Under the pieces are notes generated by a model that ran no database searches, had not been told where the DNA came from, and saw nothing but the letters and a program-made list of their open reading frames with translations. 49,084 nt of DNA from Bdellovibrionales bacterium (GTDB lineage: Bacteria > Bdellovibrionota_C > UBA2361 > SZUA-149 > JAGRAN01). Location of the stretch: positions 1 through 49,084 of the forward strand of contig JAGRAN010000012.1 of NCBI GenBank assembly GCA_020434585.1, given 5' to 3'. Of the stretch, positions 1 through 8,802 are shown piece by piece; position 1 is the stretch's first letter, and every line of letters starts with the position of its first letter. The position numbers and the translations under genes were made by a program.

Positions 1-2
1 CA

Positions 3-701
3 TCCGCATCCAGCAGCTTTGATCGCAAACGCAAGCTAACCAAACAGTCTGCTCGCGCGCCAATTCTCAGCGAGCTGCTTAAAGATGCAGTTGGAGATAC
101 ACTGAGTGCCTTCGTCGAGAGTCCGGAGATCCAATTTCCCTCCCGACGTGAACATTTTCAGTTACAAGCCGCTGCTCCCCAGCCCGTTGTTGCACCGCCG
201 CGAATCGCTCGCGGACTGCAGCTAAATAATTTGCGCGAAGAGCTCGCCAAATCCTACGGCTTTAATACTGTGCCAGCGTTTACTCGGGAGTCCGCCCTGC
301 GAATCTTTCAGCGCGGCATCGAACGTGGCGCTGGACAGGCCCTTGGCTCAGAAGCGGCCAGCATACTGCAGCCGACCAGAACGTTTGCAAATAAATCGAT
401 TCACTGGTGGAATATCGACACCGAAGTGTTCGGGGTTCAAATAGTCGAACAGGAACATCCACATTTGCAAATCGACGCCGTAATTTCTATCAGCGAGCAC
501 TCGCTTGCAGCTGAACCGGGCCAGATCCTTTGGCGGGTCAGCTGCCGTGCCGCAGCGCCGCGCCGAGATGAACTCGATGGATACTGGGCGCACACGCTCG
601 AAGATGCGGGCTCAATGCTTGTCAATGCAGCCGTCAAAAATACAAGCTCAACAACGACGAGCTGCCGCCCCCTCGGCAAGAGCGGCGAGGAGGTCTTGTA
701 A
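3..701 (+). CDS. 3' end of an unknown gene, cut by the left edge
   Basis: The frame is open from base 3 to the TAA at 699-701 without any in-frame ATG or GTG before the TTG at 231. The gene therefore most likely begins outside the window, and a TTG start at 231 (156 aa) is only a fallback. The visible 232 residues are hydrophilic, with a proline- and alanine-rich linker at about residues 55-75, then a mixed region with a WW pair near residue 140. No signal peptide or membrane segment is visible and I recognise no family. The stop overlaps the plsB ATG by one base (TAATG), so the two genes are translationally coupled and probably share an operon. A role connected with phospholipid synthesis would be inference from this coupling only. 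Confidence 0.7.
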   Translation, partial: SASSSFDRKRKLTKQSARAPILSELLKDAVGDTLSAFVESPEIQFPSRREHFQLQAAAPQPVVAPPRIARGLQLNNLREELAKSYGFNTVPAFTRESALRIFQRGIERGAGQALGSEAASILQPTRTFANKSIHWWNIDTEVFGVQIVEQEHPHLQIDAVISISEHSLAAEPGQILWRVSCRAAAPRRDELDGYWAHTLEDAGSMLVNAAVKNTSSTTTSCRPLGKSGEEVL

Positions 702-3220
702 TGCTTAGCGGTATTCTCGATCGTCTAGCCAAGCGCTTCGTGCTAAACGCTCACTCGAGTGAGGTAGTCGCAAATCTTCGCAGCGCCGCCGAAACTAAAC
801 ATATTGTATTTGTGTTGAGGCGTCCCTCGTATCTCAAGACCGCCGTCCTTCGCAGAGTCTGTAGGGCCAATAATCTTCCCGATCCAAAGTTCACAATAGA
901 AGATGAACTCCCCGTCAAAAAGGGGAAACAGCGTTCCTCAAGAATGTACCTCAGGTCGAGACGCGGACAGGAAATCACGCTTCAGCAAACTCGTCGTCAG
1001 CGCCGAAAGCTCAAAGCGCTGTTCGCCACTGCTAAACGGACAGACGTTCTGTCGAATTCTATTTTCGTACCGGTTTCGCTCTTAGCCGGGCGCGGCCCCA
1101 AACCAACCCCAGCCCCGACCAGTTGGAACATCGACTTCCCGTTTCTTCCGCTCGGAGACATGTGGCTGATGATCGTTTACGCAGCTCACCGCGACGCATT
1201 AGAAATAAACATTGGCCCGATCCTCGAATTACCGGCAAAAACGTCCGTCCATAACGTCTTTGCGCTTTTTTCGCGGGAGCTCTATTGGAAGGAGAAGCTT
1301 TCTCGCGGTGCGCGTACACAGTCGTCTGAAACCATTGAGTCAATCGTGCTTTCAGGAAAAGAGTTTGAAGCGACGTTGGATCGCCTAGCGATCGCCACGT
1401 CATCATCTCCAAAGGTAGTCTCCGAACGCGCTCAGCAAATATTAAAAGAGATGGCGGCTACTATTGATCATCGAGTGGTCACTGGCCTGCGCTCGGCGCT
1501 GAATTTTATTTTTCGCCGCGTCTTTAATGGGGTCGAGGTTCACGGCCTGGATCAGCTGCGCAGCTATTCGCTCAAACATCCCATCATTCTGCTCCCGTCT
1601 CACAAGAGCCACTTCGATTACTTGCTAATGTCGTGGATTCTCTATCATGCCAATATGCCGATTCCTCACGTCGCTGCCGGCAACAACCTGAACTTCTTTC
1701 CGGTCGGCCGTATCATCAGGTGCGGCGGCGCGTTCTTTATTCGGCGCAAGATTGAAAATGACTATCTCTACAAGACCGTGCTTGAGCGCTACCTGACTTA
1801 CTTAATTAAACATGGTCACCTGATTCAGTTTTTCATTGAAGGCGGAAGAAGCCGATCGGGCTACGTTCTAGCACCGCGCCTTGGCCTGCTTAAAACATTG
1901 ATACGTTCGTTTAAGCGCGGCGATCGTAAGGACATTATGCTCGTGCCAATCGCAATATCTTATGAACAGGTGGTGGAAGCTTCCTCACTTTCTTCTGAGA
2001 ACCTTGGCAAAAAGAAAAAGAAGGAAAGTGCATTCGAATTGCTGAAAGCGCGGCTTATTTTCAAACGACGCTACGGCGAAGTAGTCGTCAATATTGGGGC
2101 GCCAATCTCCTTAAAAGAGTTCGCTGCTCAACCTAGAACAAAATCATCCCGCACCAGAGATTCGTTGGGTCTGCTTGCCGAAGACCTGGGATTCGAGATA
2201 GTGCGCTCAATTTCTGAGCAAAGTGCCGTAACCGCGACTGCGACAATTGCTGCTGCGGTTATGTCCTGCAAGGATGCTCAAATACTTGGTGGAGAGCTGC
2301 TCGAACGCACTCTTGCAATATTAAGACTTATCGCTGCGGGACGCGGGTGCACCGCCGTAGACCAAAACTCTCTGCCCGAACTGCTCGCTGAGAAGAACAG
2401 CAATTGGACATTTTGTAATTTGCCGATCAGCACCTCTCTCGTGCGAGCACTGCAAAATCCAAATCTGATGCTTGGTCTTGAAGCGCTAGTCGAACCCCTG
2501 CTCCAGGCCGGCATGCTGACAATTGAGAACGATGAAAATGAGCGTCAGTATCAGATAAATCCAGACAAGCTGATCCAACTCGGGATGTATCGCAACAACA
2601 TCATGCACTTGCTTGCCCCGCCAACCTTCATGCTGCTGTCTGCCCAGCAAAAGCCAAGCGAGCAAAGCGCTGCCCTGCACTGCCTGCACCAACTCTTCAA
2701 GTCCATGCTCCTACTGCCTCACTGGGACCCCTGGCAGCACGAGCTGGATCCGTTAAAGGCTCATTTAACTAAAATAGGCTGGGTCGATCCTAAAACTTCG
2801 CACGCGACAGAGGAAGGCGTCAGCGCCTGTGTTCCCGGGGGGGCGCTATTCCTTCACTTCTTCGAAGCAATTGAAGCCGCTATCAGCCTCGCTCAGTCAC
2901 TTGAGTCCTCTTGGGTCTCCGACAAGGATTTTCGAGACAATCTTCGCAGCAACCTTCTCGCGACAAGAGCAGGCAGCAGCGAAGACGTTTCTGGATCAGA
3001 TATTGACTTTGCCGTGCGCTACCTGCTCTCTTCCGGAGTCCTTCAGCTTGAGTCAATAACGATTGGCAAACGCGCAGAACGATGCCTGAAGCTGGGTCCC
3101 GGTGCGCGCTGGAATGCCGCTGATTTGAAGATCGACTTTTCCGACGAAGTGGCAGAGGAGGTGCGCTTTCTGTGCTGGTGTGCAAGAGAAATTCGCGTTC
3201 GGCTAGACAATGGAACTTAA
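701..3220 (+). CDS. plsB: Glycerol-3-phosphate 1-O-acyltransferase PlsB
   Basis: This enzyme transfers an acyl chain from acyl-ACP or acyl-CoA to position 1 of sn-glycerol-3-phosphate, the first step of phospholipid synthesis at the inner membrane. At 839 aa it is close to E. coli PlsB (about 807). All four acyltransferase blocks are visible: H301-x4-D306 in HKSHFD, GGAFFIRR at 342-349, FIEGGRSRSG at 378-387 and VPIAISYEQV at 415-424. Blocks I and III carry the catalytic His/Asp and the phosphate-binding Gly-Arg residues. The ATG overlaps the preceding stop, and the end overlaps the CPBP protease gene by 11 bases, giving a tight three-gene cluster. Motif order and spacing match the family, so the assignment is firm. 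Confidence 0.95.
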   Translation: MLSGILDRLAKRFVLNAHSSEVVANLRSAAETKHIVFVLRRPSYLKTAVLRRVCRANNLPDPKFTIEDELPVKKGKQRSSRMYLRSRRGQEITLQQTRRQRRKLKALFATAKRTDVLSNSIFVPVSLLAGRGPKPTPAPTSWNIDFPFLPLGDMWLMIVYAAHRDALEINIGPILELPAKTSVHNVFALFSRELYWKEKLSRGARTQSSETIESIVLSGKEFEATLDRLAIATSSSPKVVSERAQQILKEMAATIDHRVVTGLRSALNFIFRRVFNGVEVHGLDQLRSYSLKHPIILLPSHKSHFDYLLMSWILYHANMPIPHVAAGNNLNFFPVGRIIRCGGAFFIRRKIENDYLYKTVLERYLTYLIKHGHLIQFFIEGGRSRSGYVLAPRLGLLKTLIRSFKRGDRKDIMLVPIAISYEQVVEASSLSSENLGKKKKKESAFELLKARLIFKRRYGEVVVNIGAPISLKEFAAQPRTKSSRTRDSLGLLAEDLGFEIVRSISEQSAVTATATIAAAVMSCKDAQILGGELLERTLAILRLIAAGRGCTAVDQNSLPELLAEKNSNWTFCNLPISTSLVRALQNPNLMLGLEALVEPLLQAGMLTIENDENERQYQINPDKLIQLGMYRNNIMHLLAPPTFMLLSAQQKPSEQSAALHCLHQLFKSMLLLPHWDPWQHELDPLKAHLTKIGWVDPKTSHATEEGVSACVPGGALFLHFFEAIEAAISLAQSLESSWVSDKDFRDNLRSNLLATRAGSSEDVSGSDIDFAVRYLLSSGVLQLESITIGKRAERCLKLGPGARWNAADLKIDFSDEVAEEVRFLCWCAREIRVRLDNGT

Positions 3221-3851
3221 ACGAAATCAAATTATCGCAGCCAGCGTTGTTGTAGAAGGCTTGCTGCTGCTTGCCGCGTTCGTCTGGTCTTATCTTAGGA
3301 GTATTCCACTTTTCGACAAGCTGACCGCAGCTCATCTGACGCAAGGCGTGGCGTTCGTTGTGCCGCTGCTTTTCGTAAATTACATCTTGTTTGGTCCCGT
3401 CAGCGACCACGTACGACTGCTAGCCCCCTGCCGCGATTTTCGTGAGACGGTCGTGCGCCCGCTGGCAAATGCGCTCGATTTACCAACTGCCCTTTTCGTT
3501 TCTTGTCTTGCTGGTTTTGGGGAAGAGCTTTTTTTTCGCGGCATGCTGCAAACTGAATTTGGAATCGTTTTCGCTAGCGTATTGTTCGCGGTGCTGCATT
3601 TTGGCCCAGCGATTAGAAGCTACTTGTTTATCGCCTTAATCTACCTGCTGTTTGGCTTCTACTTCGGCTTCCTTTTCGTGTACAGCGGAAGCCTTTGGCC
3701 GCCTATCCTTACTCATTTGGTGTACGATTTTGTGGTTTTGTTGGTACTGCGAAAAATGTCCCTTCAAAAAAACGACGATCCATCAATGTATTGGACTGAA
3801 GCGAGCCAACATGGTGATAACTCTGTTAATGGCTCTAATCCTTCAAGTTAA
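3210..3851 (+). CDS. CPBP-family intramembrane glutamic endopeptidase
   Basis: This is a 213 aa polytopic membrane protein with the CPBP (CAAX protease/bacteriocin-processing, Abi) signature: EELFFR at 105-110, a conserved His at 130 in a VLHFG context, and HxxxD at 169-173 near the C-terminus. These residues form the intramembrane active site in Rce1-like proteases. The substrate is unknown; bacterial members process small peptides or act in bacteriocin immunity. The start lies inside the 3' end of plsB (11-base overlap), which argues for co-transcription. There is no bacteriocin-like neighbour. Confidence 0.85.
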   Translation: MELKRNQIIAASVVVEGLLLLAAFVWSYLRSIPLFDKLTAAHLTQGVAFVVPLLFVNYILFGPVSDHVRLLAPCRDFRETVVRPLANALDLPTALFVSCLAGFGEELFFRGMLQTEFGIVFASVLFAVLHFGPAIRSYLFIALIYLLFGFYFGFLFVYSGSLWPPILTHLVYDFVVLLVLRKMSLQKNDDPSMYWTEASQHGDNSVNGSNPSS

Positions 3852-3996
3852 ATAAAGAACCCCTAGCGGCAGCCCTTTTATCTTAACACTGTGTAAACCG
3901 TATTACGTGTTTTTAGTTCCGCACGAATGCGCTAAACATAAAGGGTTGATGCCCGTGTTTTACGCTTGGGATGGTTTGTCACTGCGCGAACGTTTG

Positions 3997-4656
3997 ATGA
4001 AGAGCTTCAAAACTCCTGCTCCGTTTATTTTTCGCCTGCTATTTGCAGTGATTTGCCTTTCGATAATTTCCTCCCCTGCCATAGCCGAACCTCCCGCACC
4101 CCGTCTCAAGCTAAGTAATTTCGATGTGCCTTCCAACGATGGCCAAAAGTTCTTCCTCGGGGGCTCAAGGGGCTTGGACGTTTCTGATGTTCGGCTGGAT
4201 TCGGCTGATGACATCATCCTCTCTCAAGATCGAAACAATAGACTATTTAAGTATTATCGCGGCCTCGTTTACCTGAAATACTTTAATGATTGGACTGGCA
4301 TCGGCAACTACGACGAGCTCGAGAATGAACGGCTCGCCGAATCCATGTTCGTCTATCACGGTGTCAAATCTCTGCTGGACTACCTCGAGTTTTCTCCGCT
4401 GGCGATGGTTTACGAAGACTTCATGAATGAACTTCGCTATTACAAGAATATGAGCACCGTCACCGTCGATAGAACCAACTCCGGTGACCTAACAATCGAC
4501 AACGCTGACGATGACAGCGACGGATTGCTGCGCTTTCGCATTGGGGTCAACTCAAGGCACGGTGTCGAACCTCAACTGCGCATCGCCGACGTTCTCCAAT
4601 TGCGCCATGACTTCTTCGGCGAGCAAACTTTGCTTGAGTTCCGAATCGACTTCTAA
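3997..4656 (+). CDS. Exported protein of unknown function, possibly outer membrane
   Basis: The frame is open from 3907, but the ATG at 3997 gives a textbook signal peptide: two lysines near the N-terminus, a hydrophobic stretch to about residue 28, then an Ala-x-Ala type site before EPPAPR. The mature part of about 190 aa is acidic and mixes helical and beta segments. It ends in an alternating strand with a terminal phenylalanine (LLEFRIDF), the typical C-terminal signature of outer-membrane or BAM-handled proteins. I recognise no family. It follows the plsB cluster after 145 bases, so it is probably a separate unit. Confidence 0.7.
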   Translation: MKSFKTPAPFIFRLLFAVICLSIISSPAIAEPPAPRLKLSNFDVPSNDGQKFFLGGSRGLDVSDVRLDSADDIILSQDRNNRLFKYYRGLVYLKYFNDWTGIGNYDELENERLAESMFVYHGVKSLLDYLEFSPLAMVYEDFMNELRYYKNMSTVTVDRTNSGDLTIDNADDDSDGLLRFRIGVNSRHGVEPQLRIADVLQLRHDFFGEQTLLEFRIDF

Positions 4657-4813
4657 GTCAAACCCTAGCTTAATCTCAGGCATTTACTTGCAAAAGCGAT
4701 GAGCCATCAGTGCAACTGAGCATTGTAAAAGCTGCACCTTGCACCTTGTGTTCAGGAGCGGTAGTAAAATTAGATAGTCGTTTTGTGGGACTGCGTCAGA
4801 ATCGAGATTCTCC

Positions 4814-6571
4814 ATGAAAAGAATACATAAGGTCGCAATGCTTGTGCTGATAGCCATAGCGTTGATTGCTGCCCCAGCAGGCTGCAGCAAGGAGAAGAAG
4901 CGACAAACTGAGGTTAAGACCACTCCTATCGAAGTCGACGTACCTGCAGAGCTTCGTGCCGCCGAGTCTCTGCTTAAGTTCGTTCCTGAAAACGCGTACG
5001 GATTTTTTCATTGGAACAGCACTCATCCGGCATACCGTCGGCTTGCGTCATCTCCTTGGGCGGGCGGCGGCGCGTTCTCGCTAGATTCGCTCACCTCGCG
5101 CCCCGGAGAAGAGGGAAAGTTCATAGCAATCCTTAAGCGCGCAGGCATTGATCCGACCGAGCGAGAAACATACGAAACCCTTTTATCCGAAGCAGTGGCT
5201 TTTGCCTCACCTCCGCCCTCATCTGACGAAAAGCCGGCGCTCGCGCTTATGTTCAGAGCTTCCGACGGCACCTCACTCGAGACGTACGCAGACAACCTGA
5301 AAGAACAATTGAAGCGTGCAAAAGTAACCGTGCATGAGCACGAAATCGAAGGTGGTTCAGCCTTCAGTTTCGATCACAATGAACTGGCTCAAGCTGGCCG
5401 ATCCCGCGCCAAAGATAGCAAACCACGTATGCGCTATGTGGGCTGGAGCGGACCGATCGGTGCGATCGCCACCAAACTCTGGCCGATTCAAGCAGCCTTG
5501 TCTCGTCAGGGGACTGGTATTCCCAAGAATGTTGACAGCCCTCAGTTTAAGGAATCGGTCGCGGAATTTCCGCCGGCTAAACATCGTTACGCAATCGGAT
5601 ACATCGACATCGCAGCCTTGCTTGAGGACGTAAAATCTCAGCAAGACGGCGGCGAAGTAATCGAAGACACGCTGAACCTAAAGCTTATTCCGTTTAAGTC
5701 CGTCGCATTATCGATGGCAATGGATGACGCTCCGTCGAATATGGCTCGGCTGCTCTACGAAGTAAAAGATCCTCAACACAAGAAATGGTTTAGGGCGCTG
5801 CACTCTTCCTCAAACGCCCAGCTGATAAATTCCATCCCTTCTCGTCCCCTGATTTTTCTGAGCGTTGATGGTCAGACGTTGAAGGATTTACGGCATTTGA
5901 CGCTGGAAGGATCCGGACTTGGTAGTCAGAGCGCCGTCAAAATGCTCAGCTCTCTTGATTCTGTTTCAAGAATTGCCCTGTTTACCCGAATCGCACCGAT
6001 AGGCCAGTCCATTTTGCCGATACCCGATTTGCTGATGGTGCTTGAATCAAGTAACCCGAGCGAACTTCGCTCAAAGCTTGAGAACCTCCTTGGCTCACTC
6101 GCATCGGGCACTGGAGTAAGCACCGGGGGCTGGCAAGAAAAAGAACTGCATGGCGCATCGGTAAAATTTATCCGAAGCCAGCTCGGAGTTGGTGCCTATC
6201 TTGCGATTAAAGATAACTCCGTTATCGTATCATCAACTGAGCCGATGATCCGTTCAGTGCTTGAAGGCTTAAGTACTGGCAAGGCAAGTTTGGCGAAATC
6301 TGTTTCATCCAGAACCCAGCAAGCTCTAGCCAAGGATGATTCCCTCGGAAGTCTCTACATCGATTTCCAGGAAGTAGGATCGTTCTTGGAAAATATGGGC
6401 GGAATGTTGTCGATGTACGCTCCGCAAAATGACGAGGCGAAGAAGTTCCTCTCTCCTGAATCCATCGCCAACGTTAAGAAAATGGGAGCGGTCGTCGGCT
6501 CAATCAAAGTCGATGATAACTCAATTTCGATCGTAAATTTCTACGAGGCGGCGAGCAGCGGCAGGAGCTAG
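4814..6571 (+). CDS. Large lipoprotein, DUF3352-like
   Basis: This 585 aa protein begins with a lipoprotein signal: positively charged start, hydrophobic core and lipobox APAGC at about residues 20-24. The Ser-Lys after the Cys is compatible with outer-membrane sorting under E. coli rules. The mature protein has two similar halves with segments of the type 'VPENAYGFFHWN' and repeated glycine-bounded hydrophobic strands. This resembles DUF3352-type proteins, which carry repeated beta-alpha domains of unknown function. It is a single gene with about 155 bases of upstream space. The lipoprotein call is firm; the DUF3352 relation is a tentative recollection from the pattern. Confidence 0.75.
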   Translation: MKRIHKVAMLVLIAIALIAAPAGCSKEKKRQTEVKTTPIEVDVPAELRAAESLLKFVPENAYGFFHWNSTHPAYRRLASSPWAGGGAFSLDSLTSRPGEEGKFIAILKRAGIDPTERETYETLLSEAVAFASPPPSSDEKPALALMFRASDGTSLETYADNLKEQLKRAKVTVHEHEIEGGSAFSFDHNELAQAGRSRAKDSKPRMRYVGWSGPIGAIATKLWPIQAALSRQGTGIPKNVDSPQFKESVAEFPPAKHRYAIGYIDIAALLEDVKSQQDGGEVIEDTLNLKLIPFKSVALSMAMDDAPSNMARLLYEVKDPQHKKWFRALHSSSNAQLINSIPSRPLIFLSVDGQTLKDLRHLTLEGSGLGSQSAVKMLSSLDSVSRIALFTRIAPIGQSILPIPDLLMVLESSNPSELRSKLENLLGSLASGTGVSTGGWQEKELHGASVKFIRSQLGVGAYLAIKDNSVIVSSTEPMIRSVLEGLSTGKASLAKSVSSRTQQALAKDDSLGSLYIDFQEVGSFLENMGGMLSMYAPQNDEAKKFLSPESIANVKKMGAVVGSIKVDDNSISIVNFYEAASSGRS

Positions 6572-6818
6572 GGATCGAATCCACGGCGCACTACAATTAA
6601 GGCAGATTAAGACTGTTTTCGCCTGTTCACTCTCGTTATCGACAGATCCGTCCAAATTTAGCCAAGTGCTTGAAAATCAAGCAAAGATTCGCATCAGTAT
6701 AATGATTACGGGTACTTCCGGAAAAAGAGAAGCGCAGCAGCTAATTTGTCAGATATAGAGGTAATTGATAGAGTTTCGCGATGGAAATCCCTTGCGAATG
6801 CCTAAAGGGGGCAACTTG

Positions 6819-7235
6819 ATGCAGCAGAGCTGGAACACCGAATTCGACAAAGGCCGCTTTCAACACGCGGTCGATTATTTGGCCAGCCCGATGAGCGCTC
6901 TCCTGCCTGCTCGAAGTGTAATTGAGATTGGTGTGCTGCTGATGCTTTTCCAAGCGATGGATGGCGTGCTTACTACCATCGGAATTAATCGTTTCGGTTT
7001 AGCTGCAGAAGGCAACCCTGTGCTGCGCCAGCTTATGGTCGAATTTGGCCATATCCCAACACTGACAATTCTCAAATCAACAGCGATTATTATCGTCCTC
7101 GCGCTTACTTTGATTGCTGCGCGACTGCCATGGGTTAAGAATGCGATGAGCGCACTTACCTGCCTCTACTTTTTCACCGCAATCGTCCCTTGGACCTACA
7201 TCTTGTTTATCAAGCCGTTTTTCCTGATTGGTTAA
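6819..7235 (+). CDS. Small membrane protein, DUF5658-like
   Basis: The frame opens at 6765, but the ATG at 6819 follows an AAAGGGGG ribosome-binding site at 6804-6811 with a 7-base spacer, so 138 aa is the likely product. Three to four hydrophobic helices are visible, with a signature D-G-x-L-T-T in helix 1, followed by A-E-G-N-P-V-L at the first turn. This D...LT / E-NP pattern is what I associate with DUF5658 membrane proteins, whose function is unknown. It converges on the CobS-like gene with a 19-base gap. Confidence 0.7.
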   Translation: MQQSWNTEFDKGRFQHAVDYLASPMSALLPARSVIEIGVLLMLFQAMDGVLTTIGINRFGLAAEGNPVLRQLMVEFGHIPTLTILKSTAIIIVLALTLIAARLPWVKNAMSALTCLYFFTAIVPWTYILFIKPFFLIG

Positions 7236-7254
7236 CGCCAGTCCGATTCAGCCT

Positions 7255-8034
7255 CTAATACAAAACCAAATTTATTCCAGTCCCGGCGAAAACAACGACT
7301 ACTAGAATTGCAGCTAGCTCCGCAACTTCGATCACCGCGCTAATACAAGCAGCATAGAGCCCGCCCAGCCGCTGTTCGGCGATAAGCCTGAAGACGACTC
7401 CGACTACCATCACTGTCACCAGCAGCGCCAAACTCAGCGTCAAATACTTAACCAGCGCTAGTAGAATGAAAATCGACGCACCTCCGACCACCTTAAGCTT
7501 AAACGGCTCCAGCTGTGAATCACACGGGGAAATGGGTTTTTCGCCGCTCATGGCAATCAGAGCAGCAACGTAGCGGCCAAAAAGCGGAACGACCAGCACG
7601 ATTACAGCGACAGAATGCACATCCATCAGCTGCGCCTGCATAAGCGCAATTACTTTTCCGGTGTAGAGCGCAAGTGCCATGCCGACACCGGCTAGCGGCA
7701 GTGCACCTCTCTGACGCATAATCTCCAAGCGCTGTTCGTGAGAGCCTGGAAACAGTACGGCTTCGCTGAATCGCGCAAAGTCAGCCAAATGCCTTCCCCC
7801 GGAGAGCATTAACCACAGCGTCGGCACGAGCCAAGCAGCTAGAACCGGGAGGGCTACCGCAAGGGACTCCATCACAATCAGCCCAATCAGACCAAACGCG
7901 AGACCGACCAACGGAAAGGCAGCCAAAAAAACGGCCTGACTACGCCCATTAAATTCACCAGACCGCTGGCCGCCGCCAGCCACAGTCAATGCAGAAACTG
8001 CTTCTGAAATCCCAATCAGCATAAGCCTAAGCAC
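7255..8034 (-). CDS. CobS-like membrane protein lacking the acidic active-site motifs
   Basis: The 259 aa topology and several landmarks match adenosylcobinamide-GDP ribazoletransferase (CobS): the GG-x-H position at 79-82, a RLEIMR segment at 102-107 and RLGG at 222-225 followed by an A-x-x-E helix. The acidic residues that define the family are replaced. Where CobS has HLDGLADTxDG, this protein reads RHLADFARFSEA; the Asp-Ser after LEIMR is gone; and the TGD after LGG is changed. It may be a non-catalytic paralogue or an enzyme with another substrate. No other cobalamin gene and no B12 riboswitch is visible nearby. The start may be GTG 8034 or ATG 8022. Confidence 0.65.
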   Translation of the reverse strand: MLRLMLIGISEAVSALTVAGGGQRSGEFNGRSQAVFLAAFPLVGLAFGLIGLIVMESLAVALPVLAAWLVPTLWLMLSGGRHLADFARFSEAVLFPGSHEQRLEIMRQRGALPLAGVGMALALYTGKVIALMQAQLMDVHSVAVIVLVVPLFGRYVAALIAMSGEKPISPCDSQLEPFKLKVVGGASIFILLALVKYLTLSLALLVTVMVVGVVFRLIAEQRLGGLYAACISAVIEVAELAAILVVVVFAGTGINLVLY

Positions 8035-8267
8035 CTAAATCTTCTTTTGCGCTACTAACCTAGCCTGAATTGGCCTAGGGTGAAATAATGCAATCTTAGG
8101 TCGAACGGACTCGATACTTTCTTAATAAACTTCTGGGTTTTTTGGTGAAATGATAACTGCGAGTCATCCGAAAATACGATTCCAGCCAAGCCACCGTTTG
8201 CCAGAAGCGAATTTGAAATATATTGTTAATACCTACAATTTGTCTCGGTTTCGGTAGAGGAGGAACC

Positions 8268-8768
8268 ATGAGAATTACACAATGGGGTGAATACGGCCTG
8301 CTCTGCTCAATGCATATTGCTCAGCGCAGCGACGAAGGCGAATCTACCGTTGGTGCGGCTGAAATCGCTGAAGTACAGGGTATCGCCCTGCAGTATGCTC
8401 AACAAATCCTGCAGCGCCTGCGCAAAGGCGATATCATCGACAGCGTTCGCGGTCCGCATGGTGGATACAAATTATCCCGGCCAGCTTCTGAGATTTCACT
8501 CGGAGAAATACTACTCGCCGCAGAGGGCAGCACTTTTGAAGTAATATGCGATTCCAAGCCGGTTGACCCTGAAGGACGGTGTCGAACCGATCACGCTTGC
8601 GGATTGAGAGACTTGTGGCGGGAGCTCGCTGATCACGTAGACGCTTTTCTCAATGGTCGTTCCCTAGCTGACCTGGTTAAGGATCACCTCCAGAGCACTG
8701 CCCTGATTCAACTTAAACATACAGAGCCGAGCTCATTGGAAAGCGGCAGTTCTATCGAGCAGCAGTAA
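8268..8768 (+). CDS. Rrf2/IscR-type transcriptional regulator with Fe-S cysteines
   Basis: The frame is open from 8223, but the ATG at 8268 follows an excellent AGGAGGA site and gives the canonical Rrf2 N-terminus MRITQWGEYGL. The 166 aa protein has the winged-helix domain (residues 1-75, with RGPHGGYKL wing) and three cysteines at 94, 105 and 111. These correspond to the IscR cluster ligands, although the first gap is longer (10 instead of 5 residues). It probably senses Fe-S status, redox or nitric oxide. The permease gene starts 34 bases downstream, so the two likely form an operon and the regulator may control metal or metalloid export. Confidence 0.88.
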   Translation: MRITQWGEYGLLCSMHIAQRSDEGESTVGAAEIAEVQGIALQYAQQILQRLRKGDIIDSVRGPHGGYKLSRPASEISLGEILLAAEGSTFEVICDSKPVDPEGRCRTDHACGLRDLWRELADHVDAFLNGRSLADLVKDHLQSTALIQLKHTEPSSLESGSSIEQQ

Positions 8769-8802
8769 CTCTGCGCTTACGGTTGATGACAGGTGATTTA
8801 GC

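Noticed and set aside
6572-6600. tRNA-like GATCGAATCC sequence
   Set aside because: No acceptor stem, D-arm or anticodon arm could be matched around it.
6670-6703. Possible promoter TTGAAA ... TATAAT upstream of 6819
   Set aside because: The gap between the two boxes is 22 bases, too long for a normal sigma-70 promoter.
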